NCBI GenBank assembly: GCA_964585305.1
Contig: CAZPDM010000056.1
Coordinates: 1 to 29,395 of the forward strand
DNA: 29,395 nucleotides
Direction of reading: 5' to 3'
DNA from: CAZPDM01 sp964585305
Lineage (GTDB): Bacteria; Planctomycetota; Uabimicrobiia; Uabimicrobiales; JABWCH01
The position numbers were made by a program, and so were the translations under genes. How positions within the stretch are numbered: the first letter of the stretch is position 1; every line of letters starts with the position of its first letter. The notes below the pieces were generated by a model. It did not search any database and was not told where the DNA came from. It worked only from the letters and a program-made list of their open reading frames with translations. Below are positions 22,611 through 29,395 of the stretch, in pieces.

Positions 22611-24077
22611 TCACCCCTTGTGGGTGAGGCTATTGACTTCTTGAAACATATCTTTTGTATAGATTAAACATGAATTTCCTAAATTTCCAATCAAAAGTTT
22701 TTTCGATATTTTTTTCATCCAATATTGAAGATTTATTGCATAACGTAACCCATATATTTTTTTTCCTGAAACAAAATAAGGTCCCAAATATTGAATGATG
22801 TTAAAATGTTCTAAAATTCTAAGAACTAGTGATAAATTTTCTGGACAGTTTTTTTCAATAAGAAATAGATATTTTTTCTTTTTTACTTCTTGTTGTTGGG
22901 AATTTTTTTTTCTTGTTTTAAGAAATCTTTCTTTTTCTAAATCAAGAAGCAATTTTTGTTCTATGAATTTCATTCCCCATTGAATAAATTTGCTATATTC
23001 TGGAAATTTTTCTTCGAACGATTGTTGTTGAAACTGGTGATAGTTTTCTAATAATCTATTAACTATATCTTTTTCTTGAAAATATAAAACAGTTTTATCA
23101 ATTGCTAACTTAACCAATTTTTCTTTATCTTGGATTTCTGACATGTTTAAAATATCTTGGCATATTGATTCTCTTTCTTTCTCTGATAAATTAAAAAGAG
23201 TTTTTCTCATCTCAAAATAATTTTTTACCAAATTTAGAAAATCCCTAATATTCCCAGATGAAGCTAAATATAGTGTTTCAATATCTTCATTGGAAAGGGA
23301 TTTTTTATCTATATTAGATTTTGTATGAAATTCTAACCACTTTCGTGCAATCTTGATTGCCAGATTAAAAAAACTTCGGTTTGTTGGGAGGCGAATAAGG
23401 CTTTTTAAAAAAGCATCATGAGTCAAATTAAAATCCCCACAGAACTGAGAATTAGGATATGTTGTAGCATGAAAAGTTATATATTCCATACGCAAATCAC
23501 GCAGGACATCAAAAAACAAAAGTTGTTGTGGTTGTAAAAAAACATTACTTATATCATCAAGAAAAAGGACAATCCGGCTGATAGATTTTGTTCTACAAAT
23601 AATCTCTATCCAATTTTTTAAATCATGCAAAGAAAATTCATTTGGAATAATTTCTCCACGACTGATATTATGAATAGTATCTTCCAAATAAACTAAAGTA
23701 TCATTGATATTAGTAGTTTTTTTTAAAAAATCTAAAACAGAATCATCCTCAGCAATAGCTATAGTTTTTTGTAAAACTATTAAAATCTCTTTCGTGATTT
23801 TAGCAACTATCCATTTGGATAGATTGTTCTTTGCAACAAATTTTAAATCTAAGAATGAAATGTATACAGGTAAAGCACGTTCTGTAAAAAAATTGTTACT
23901 CATTTTAAGTTGGGCTACTTTAAAAAGAAATGTTTTTCCGCTTCCTTGCTGGCCTTCTAAAATAATAGTTGTTCCTGAAGTCATCAAATCTTGAACAATT
24001 TTTTTTTCTATTTTGCTTGCTGCATAGCATTTTTCTAATGCAATTTCATCATTACTTTTTATTTTTTTTCTAGGCAT
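22611..24077 (-). CDS. AAA-type (ORC/Cdc6-like) P-loop ATPase
   Basis: 488 aa. Walker A GQQGSGKT at 42-49 preceded by IILE, Walker B RIVLFLDD with D174/D175, a following YITFHATTYPNS strand, and the sensor-type GNIRDFLNLV. After the ATPase core comes a long helical part with coiled-coil character (~290-400), a Lys/Gln-rich patch (KKNSQQQEVKKKK), and a C-terminal winged-helix-like stretch. The core aligns motif by motif with the gene upstream (24151-26088), including the CYAASKIEK lead-in, LFKVA after Walker A and the F/I-TFH-YP-S strand, so the two are paralogues. It has no signal or membrane segment. Its ribosome site (AAGAAAG) is weak. Function unknown; a defence or DNA-associated NTPase is plausible. 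Confidence 0.7.
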   Translation of the reverse strand: MPRKKIKSNDEIALEKCYAASKIEKKIVQDLMTSGTTIILEGQQGSGKTFLFKVAQLKMSNNFFTERALPVYISFLDLKFVAKNNLSKWIVAKITKEILIVLQKTIAIAEDDSVLDFLKKTTNINDTLVYLEDTIHNISRGEIIPNEFSLHDLKNWIEIICRTKSISRIVLFLDDISNVFLQPQQLLFFDVLRDLRMEYITFHATTYPNSQFCGDFNLTHDAFLKSLIRLPTNRSFFNLAIKIARKWLEFHTKSNIDKKSLSNEDIETLYLASSGNIRDFLNLVKNYFEMRKTLFNLSEKERESICQDILNMSEIQDKEKLVKLAIDKTVLYFQEKDIVNRLLENYHQFQQQSFEEKFPEYSKFIQWGMKFIEQKLLLDLEKERFLKTRKKNSQQQEVKKKKYLFLIEKNCPENLSLVLRILEHFNIIQYLGPYFVSGKKIYGLRYAINLQYWMKKISKKLLIGNLGNSCLIYTKDMFQEVNSLTHKG

Positions 24078-24094
24078 ATTATTTTCTTTCTTAA

Positions 24095-24125
24095 AGAATA
24101 CAAAGGTGCTACACCTTTGTATTCT
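24095..24125. repeat. Perfect 14-bp inverted repeat between the two ATPase genes
   Basis: AGAATACAAAGGTG (24095-24108) is the exact reverse complement of CACCTTTGTATTCT (24112-24125), with a CTA loop. Neither strand has a T-run after the stem, so it is not a standard intrinsic terminator. It lies in the 73-base gap of the presumed operon and could be an RNA processing or stability element, or a protein-binding operator. Confidence 0.8.
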
Positions 24126-24150
24126 ATCGATAAATCATACTAAAATTTAA

Positions 24151-26088
24151 CTATTTAATTCTTGGCAATTCTTCAGCAAAAAGCAGTGAATAAGCCAATT
24201 CTTTTGCCTGATTTAAAATTTCTTCAGGTTTATAAATTCTGATTACATTATAATTTTTAGCATCTTTCTTGAAATCTTGAACATCATCATATTTGAGTAG
24301 ATCTGCTATAGTTGTTATATTAAGATTGTTTAATTTTTTTCTGTTTCCTTCACTTAAAGGAAGTTCTTCTATTTTTTTTTGTAATTTTAAAGATAATTTT
24401 TTTGCAGCTTCTTTTATTTCTGAATCAAATTTTTTTATATCATATCTGTCATCTTCTGTCTTTAAAATATAGCAATTGTCTTTGTTTTGCGAAAGAAATT
24501 TGTTGAGGAAAGTTTCAAGCTCATTTTTTTCCAGCTTAGATAAAATGAACCCAAAATTTAAACTATATATTTTTTCATTTTCTCCATCTTCAACCAAGGA
24601 AATCGCGCTTGTGTAACGCAACATATCAACAGCATATCGAATTGATTTTGGAAGAGTATCGGATAGTTTAAATAAACTTCTAGCTCCTTTTTGAAATTCC
24701 TGAACTAGTTTATAGCAAAATGATCTTCCCCAACTAATTATCATTTGTGATTGCTGATCATATTCTTTCCAAATTTGAGATGACTCATCATAAAAAAAAT
24801 CTCTAGCTATATCTAGTACTGATTTGCTTATGTCTTCTTTTCTTTTTAATAACTGCAAAAATGTACGAATATTCCCATTTGCCATAGCAATAATAGCATT
24901 CAATTCAACTTTGTTTAATTTTAAATTCGGGAAGTATTTCTCTTGAATTTCGCAAAAAAATTGTCTATCAAATTGACATAAAGGATCGTATCGAAGAGAT
25001 TGTGTTTGAAAAAAGGCATTCGATCCTTTTAAAAAACTGGTGTTGATATGCGATATAGATTCAGGATATACAGCAATATGGAATGTTATAAATGGATTTT
25101 GGATTGCCTGTAGGTTTTTAAAAAAGACATTCTGTTTTTCAGGATCAAAGGCACGAATGGCTTCATCAAAGAAAATAACAAAACGTTTTATACCATGCTC
25201 GTTGCATATCTTTTTGATGTAATTTTGAAGCTCTTGTGGAGATTTTGGAGGGTCGTTTTCAGGCCGCAAATTATTTTGCCCAATATTAACTGACTTTGCA
25301 ATCTCTTCACCTATAATTTTAATTACATCACATTCGCCAATAATCAATTTTTTATAAATTGTCCTAATTTTTTGGTCTTGATTGTCATTTTCTATTTGGT
25401 ATTTGGCAACTTTAAATAATAGAGATTTTCCAGTTCCTCTGGCTCCTTCTAATAAAATAGATTTTTCCCCTAAAAGGACTTTTAAAATTCTTTCTGTATC
25501 TTTTGATTTTTGATACAATTTATCTGCTTGTTTTACTGGTAAATCACTGGCATCTAATTTAAAATCTATGCCTTTAGGCTGGGGATATTTTAAGTCAAAA
25601 AGAGACTTTACTACTTCGAAAATATCAAGAAGAGATTTAGAGCATTCTTTAAAATGTTGTTCGCTATATTCAATTTTGTTAAGAGTTTCATGATTTCCAT
25701 GAACAGCATTATTACAACTGTCTTTAATAGAAAGAGCAATATCTTTTTTCCAATCTCCTGAAATAGCATATATTGAATTTGATATTTTTCCTTCTTTATC
25801 AATCTTCATATTTTTCCCAAGATACCAATCTAAAGATTTCTCTAAACATAAACGTACGCCTAAAGAAACATATCTATATTGGCCTTGTAATAAGGCGAGC
25901 AATGCTCTCTGATATTCAATATAAGAACTTTTTAAATGTTCGAAAAAATCCTTTTTTTCTTCAGTTTTTCGTACCAATTCTTGAAATTCTGTTAAGTTTT
26001 CGTCTAGTTCTTCCAATTCCCCTTTTTTTTGATTGATAGTATCTTCCATTGCTTTGATGACTTCATTCTGCCATATTGAAAATATCAT
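24151..26088 (-). CDS. AAA-type ATPase with N-terminal HEPN/DUF4145-like region and C-terminal HhH (alpha-CTD-like) domain
   Basis: 645 aa from the ATG at 26088 (GAAAGGAAAA upstream). Residues ~10-50 are a charged coiled coil. Residues ~50-165 are all-helical with YVSLGVRLCLEKSLDWYLG and SIKDSCNNAVHG (H130), then a long helix, resembling the DUF4145/HEPN fold; the canonical nuclease motif R-x4-6-H is not present because no Arg precedes H130 at that distance. The ATPase core has Walker A GARGTGKS (215-222), Walker B RFVIFFDEA with D308/E309, and GNIRTFLQLL. Residues ~571-625 (KIEELPLSEGNRKKLNNL then TTIADLLKYDD) match the helix-hairpin-helix pattern of the RNA polymerase alpha C-terminal domain. 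Such a layout suits a sensor/effector NTPase, for example in phage defence, but no function is established. The paralogue lies 73 bases downstream. Confidence 0.7.
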   Translation of the reverse strand: MIFSIWQNEVIKAMEDTINQKKGELEELDENLTEFQELVRKTEEKKDFFEHLKSSYIEYQRALLALLQGQYRYVSLGVRLCLEKSLDWYLGKNMKIDKEGKISNSIYAISGDWKKDIALSIKDSCNNAVHGNHETLNKIEYSEQHFKECSKSLLDIFEVVKSLFDLKYPQPKGIDFKLDASDLPVKQADKLYQKSKDTERILKVLLGEKSILLEGARGTGKSLLFKVAKYQIENDNQDQKIRTIYKKLIIGECDVIKIIGEEIAKSVNIGQNNLRPENDPPKSPQELQNYIKKICNEHGIKRFVIFFDEAIRAFDPEKQNVFFKNLQAIQNPFITFHIAVYPESISHINTSFLKGSNAFFQTQSLRYDPLCQFDRQFFCEIQEKYFPNLKLNKVELNAIIAMANGNIRTFLQLLKRKEDISKSVLDIARDFFYDESSQIWKEYDQQSQMIISWGRSFCYKLVQEFQKGARSLFKLSDTLPKSIRYAVDMLRYTSAISLVEDGENEKIYSLNFGFILSKLEKNELETFLNKFLSQNKDNCYILKTEDDRYDIKKFDSEIKEAAKKLSLKLQKKIEELPLSEGNRKKLNNLNITTIADLLKYDDVQDFKKDAKNYNVIRIYKPEEILNQAKELAYSLLFAEELPRIK

Positions 26089-26212
26089 CAATATTTTCCT
26101 TTCAAAATACCTTATTTAAAAAAAACTCTTTACTTTTTTATATTATTTTACAATAAAAAAATTGCATGACAATATCTTTTTCTAAAGAAAAATAAAAAAA
26201 TAAGCTATCAAC

Positions 26213-26247
26213 AAAAAAGAAGTTGGCTATTTGCCAACTTCTTTTTT
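26213..26247. terminator. Intrinsic terminator after the Tricorn-like gene (symmetric)
   Basis: AAAAAAGAAGTTGGC (26213-26227) pairs with GCCAACTTCTTTTTT (26233-26247), loop TATTT. On the minus strand it lies about 35 bases after the protease stop and ends in a T-run, separating the protease from the ATPase cassette. Confidence 0.9.
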
Positions 26248-26281
26248 TGTTTGAAATTCAATAGGAATATTTTGTTACGAG

Positions 26282-29200
26282 TTACTTGCTTTTATCTGGG
26301 TAGTTTGGTGGTGGTGGGAATGGATATTTGCCTTCTTTTAATTCTTTGAGGATTTCAAGGATAGCGACTTCTAATTGTTGGTCATATCCAGCAAATTCTT
26401 GAGCAGGATCATTCTCGACAACAATGTCTGGATCAACGCCGTGTCCTTCCATGATCCATTCTTTTCCTTCCACATCATATCGGGAAAATTCAGGTTTATT
26501 TAAATAACCACCATCTACAAAAGGCAAACTTCCACGGATGCCGACAACTCCGCCCCATGAACGTTTTCCTACGAGCTTGCCAAGTTTATAAAAACGGAAG
26601 CGATAAGGAAAAATATCTCCATCCGAAGCAGAAAATTCGTCCATCAAACAAATTTTTGGTCCATGGTGCATTTCGCTAGGGTTATAGCTTGGGGTTGTAT
26701 TGCGAGCAATTCCGATCATGCACAATTCGCGACGTAGGCGTTCGATCAACATCGGGGAAACGTTGCCACCGCCATTGCTACGAACATCAATGATCAAGGC
26801 TTTTTTATTCATCTGGGGATAAAAATATTCGGCAAATTGGTTTAATCCATGGACTCCCATATCAGGAATATGAACATAACCAACTTTGCCTTCTGTTGCC
26901 GCATTGACACGAGCAATATTTTTCTGTACCCAATTGTAGTAATATAAATTTTGCTCATCTTCAATAGGAATAATAACGGTTTCCCAGCTACCATCCATAT
27001 TTGGTTTATCATTCAAGGTTAGCGTAACTTGCTTGCCTGCCATACCAACAAGGCTTACATAAATATCTGGCATCTGTTCTGTGCTTTGTCCATTGACTGC
27101 TAAAATGTAATTGCCTTCTTTGGCTTTGACACCAGCTTGGCGTAATGGAGAACGTAGGGCTTTATTCCAGTTTTGTCCAAGCAATATTTTTTCAATTCTA
27201 TAAAATTTGCTGGCAGAATCGCGTTGTACTTTTGCACCAAGTAGGCCAAGTTTGATTCGTTCAGGCTTAGGGAAATCTCCACCGCCTACATAGGCATGAC
27301 CGACATTAAGTTCGCCAATCATTTCCCCAAGGACGTAGGCCAAATCAGCACGATGGCGTACAGATGGGACTAACATAGCATAGTTTTCACGAACTTTCTT
27401 CCAATCTACACCGTGCATATTCGGAGCGTAGAAAAAATCACGCATCTGTCGCCAGGTTTCATTGAAAATTTGTTGCCATTCTTCTTGGCGATTTAAATTC
27501 ATCTTTAATTCGCTCAGATTGAGAGGATCACTCATGTCAATTTTTGTCGTTGGCAAATTTACAATTGCAAAATTTCCTTTTGACATAACCGCCATTTTTT
27601 GACGATTGGCGGAAATGCTGAAGCTATCTAATTCTCCTAGTTCCGATTCTTTTGCGCTTTCTAAATCAAATTCGAATAAAGTCGTACCTTTTTGAGATTC
27701 ACGCAAATAATAAATCTTACTTCCTGCTGTGGCCAATGCCATATAATAACCTGCAGGAACTGGGATTTCCATGATCCTATCTTGTATGCCTTCGATGACA
27801 ACATTTAAAGAAGGCACATCTTCTTTTTTCTCTTTCTTTTCTTCTTTAGCAGGGGTTTCTTCTTTGATACTTACTTCATCACTCTTGGGGGCAAAAGGAT
27901 TTTTGACATCGGGATTCAAAGTGATCAAGAAGACTTTATCCATTTCTTGGTAGCTGTAATTCCATTCAATTTGGCTGTAGGTTGGTGAAAAATTACGTTG
28001 GGAAATAAAAAATACATATTTCCCATCATCACTGAAAATACCCAAATAAGATTGGTACCAACCATCAGTAATTGGATAGGATTTATTTTGTTCCAAAGAA
28101 TACAAATATAGAGTCATCATTTGCTTTTCTTCTGAACGTTCATAAACCACCCATTTACTATCTGGCGACCAGTTGAAGAAACTAATTTCCCAAACAGGGC
28201 TGTGGAAAATAACAGTAACTTGTTTGCTTGCGACATCCACATATTGGAGTCGTTGCATACGATCATTCCAAAGGATTTTCTTACTATCCGGAGACCATGC
28301 CAAAGCATATTTATAACTATCACCATTGCTTGTAATTTGGATAGGTTTTCCACCAGCTTGAGGCATGATGTATATTTCGTCTTCTCCCGAAGCATCTGAA
28401 ATATAAGCTAAATATTTTCCATCAGGAGACCAGGCTACACTTCGTTCGTGTGTTCCTGATGAATTGGTTAGGTTACGAATATTCCCATGTTTAGCGGGAA
28501 CAGTGAAAACCTCGCCGCGTGCTGCTAAGGCAACTCGTTTACCATCAGGGGCAATATCAAAACTAGAGACAAATTTATTCACTGCAACAAGTCCACCACG
28601 GGCAGTGTCAAAATCTTCTTGGATGAAAACAGGAATACGGTGAAGAGTTGTTTTCTCTAAATCATAGCGATACAAGTATCCACCATTTTCCATGATGATA
28701 TTCTTATCGCCTAAGGACGGGAACTTCACATCAAATGTCTCAAAATGGGTGATCTTTTCGGTTGCTTTTGTTTCCAAATCATAACAGAAAAGATTCATGC
28801 GTTGATCTCTATCTGAAAGAAAATAAATCTTATTTCCATACCACATCGGAATAATATCTTGGGCTAGACTGTCCGTAATTTTGGTTGTCTTTTTACTGAT
28901 AAAATCATAAATGGAAATATCGTCAGCTTGTCCACCACGATACCGCTTCCAAGTACGAAATTCACGAAAGACTTGATTATATGCGATTTGGCGGGCATCT
29001 AAAGAATACGAACAAAAACCTCCGCGAGGAAGTGGCAATTGTTCCGACATACCACCATTGCGAGAAACGAGGAACAGTTGTCCTTTGAACGAGTTCCACT
29101 CAAACCCACGCGAGCGATATACGATAGTATCCTGATCACGCCAACCCATTACGATAGTATTCGGTCCCATACGATCCGTAATATCATCGCGAGATAAAGT

Positions 29201-29395
29201 TGGTGTATATGTCAACCGAGTAGGAACTCCGCCTTGGCTCGGCATTACATACACTTCCGTATTTCCATCGTATTGCCCTGTAAATGCAATATACTTGCCA
29301 TCGGGCGAAAAACGGGCAAACATTTCAAAACCAACATCGTTGGTTAACTTTCGGGCAACTCCACCTTCGATTGAAACTGTATATAAATCTCCTGC
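26282..29395 (-). CDS. Tricorn-like protease (S41 family), 5' end beyond the window
   Basis: At least 1037 codons. The frame is open to the window edge: upstream of the ATG at 29323 it still reads GDLYTVSIEGGVARKLTND, a Tricorn-type beta-propeller repeat, so that ATG is internal. Order: beta-propeller repeats with many FSPDGK/WSPDGKY motifs (first ~480 residues); an acidic/basic linker (KEETPAKEEKKEKKED); helical core; PDZ-like segment (PLRQAGVKAKEGNYILAVNG); S41 catalytic domain. Counting from 29323, the nucleophile is S900 in FSASDGDIFPY with D901, E959 is in MEGHGVDPD, and H676 is in GHAYVGG, spaced as in archaeal Tricorn (S965, E1023, H746). The Ser before the His in Tricorn is Gly here. 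The family cleaves oligopeptides; whether it is periplasmic depends on the missing N-terminus. Confidence 0.93.
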   Translation of the reverse strand, partial: AGDLYTVSIEGGVARKLTNDVGFEMFARFSPDGKYIAFTGQYDGNTEVYVMPSQGGVPTRLTYTPTLSRDDITDRMGPNTIVMGWRDQDTIVYRSRGFEWNSFKGQLFLVSRNGGMSEQLPLPRGGFCSYSLDARQIAYNQVFREFRTWKRYRGGQADDISIYDFISKKTTKITDSLAQDIIPMWYGNKIYFLSDRDQRMNLFCYDLETKATEKITHFETFDVKFPSLGDKNIIMENGGYLYRYDLEKTTLHRIPVFIQEDFDTARGGLVAVNKFVSSFDIAPDGKRVALAARGEVFTVPAKHGNIRNLTNSSGTHERSVAWSPDGKYLAYISDASGEDEIYIMPQAGGKPIQITSNGDSYKYALAWSPDSKKILWNDRMQRLQYVDVASKQVTVIFHSPVWEISFFNWSPDSKWVVYERSEEKQMMTLYLYSLEQNKSYPITDGWYQSYLGIFSDDGKYVFFISQRNFSPTYSQIEWNYSYQEMDKVFLITLNPDVKNPFAPKSDEVSIKEETPAKEEKKEKKEDVPSLNVVIEGIQDRIMEIPVPAGYYMALATAGSKIYYLRESQKGTTLFEFDLESAKESELGELDSFSISANRQKMAVMSKGNFAIVNLPTTKIDMSDPLNLSELKMNLNRQEEWQQIFNETWRQMRDFFYAPNMHGVDWKKVRENYAMLVPSVRHRADLAYVLGEMIGELNVGHAYVGGGDFPKPERIKLGLLGAKVQRDSASKFYRIEKILLGQNWNKALRSPLRQAGVKAKEGNYILAVNGQSTEQMPDIYVSLVGMAGKQVTLTLNDKPNMDGSWETVIIPIEDEQNLYYYNWVQKNIARVNAATEGKVGYVHIPDMGVHGLNQFAEYFYPQMNKKALIIDVRSNGGGNVSPMLIERLRRELCMIGIARNTTPSYNPSEMHHGPKICLMDEFSASDGDIFPYRFRFYKLGKLVGKRSWGGVVGIRGSLPFVDGGYLNKPEFSRYDVEGKEWIMEGHGVDPDIVVENDPAQEFAGYDQQLEVAILEILKELKEGKYPFPPPPNYPDKSK

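Noticed and set aside
1..29395. CRISPR arrays, tRNA/rRNA genes, insertion sequences, integrase or attachment sites
   Set aside because: I looked for regularly spaced repeats, cloverleaf-like or rRNA-like stretches and transposase or integrase motifs on both strands and saw none I could support.

Overview
The window is AT-rich (about one third G+C by eye) and densely coded, with bacterial Shine-Dalgarno sites of the AAAGGAA/GGAGG type and strong intrinsic terminators. Type VI secretion sheath genes, a secretin-type periplasmic domain, a pilin-like N-terminus and GH3/peptidoglycan-recycling enzymes point to a Gram-negative (diderm) bacterium. The Tricorn-like protease, the STAS protein, the NTT-like transporter and a eukaryote-like inositol-phosphatase fold would fit a Planctomycetota/PVC or deltaproteobacterial-type genome. 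No rRNA or other marker gene is present, so the lineage stays an inference.

Plus-strand half (1-16060), left to right: a large PilX-like pseudopilin protein; a compact non-coding unit with its own promoter and terminator (about 2107-2293); a MobB GTPase fused to a degenerate MobA-like half; a STAS protein followed by a family 2 glycosyltransferase; a single-module type I polyketide synthase (KS-AT-KR-ACP) followed by a saccharopine/lysine-dehydrogenase-like oxidoreductase; a protein with inositol-polyphosphate 5-phosphatase motifs; then a partial type VI secretion locus: tssB, tssC, a tube-protein candidate, a strong terminator, and tssK.

Minus-strand half (16108-29395), in transcription order from the right: a Tricorn-like protease cut by the window edge; a two-gene AAA ATPase cassette in which one protein carries an N-terminal HEPN/DUF4145-like region and a C-terminal helix-hairpin-helix resembling the RNA polymerase alpha C-terminal domain; a decayed AAA-type ATPase remnant; and a tightly packed operon with a HAD 5'-nucleotidase, a GH3 hexosaminidase, an NTT/MFS-like transporter and a secreted secretin N0/N1-like protein. 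A perfect 15-bp bidirectional terminator separates it from tssK.

The most unusual parts are the tandem ATPases with their remnant (a candidate defence or NTPase-switch cassette), the phosphoinositide-phosphatase-like gene next to secretion-sheath genes, and the unidentified structured RNA in front of mobB.
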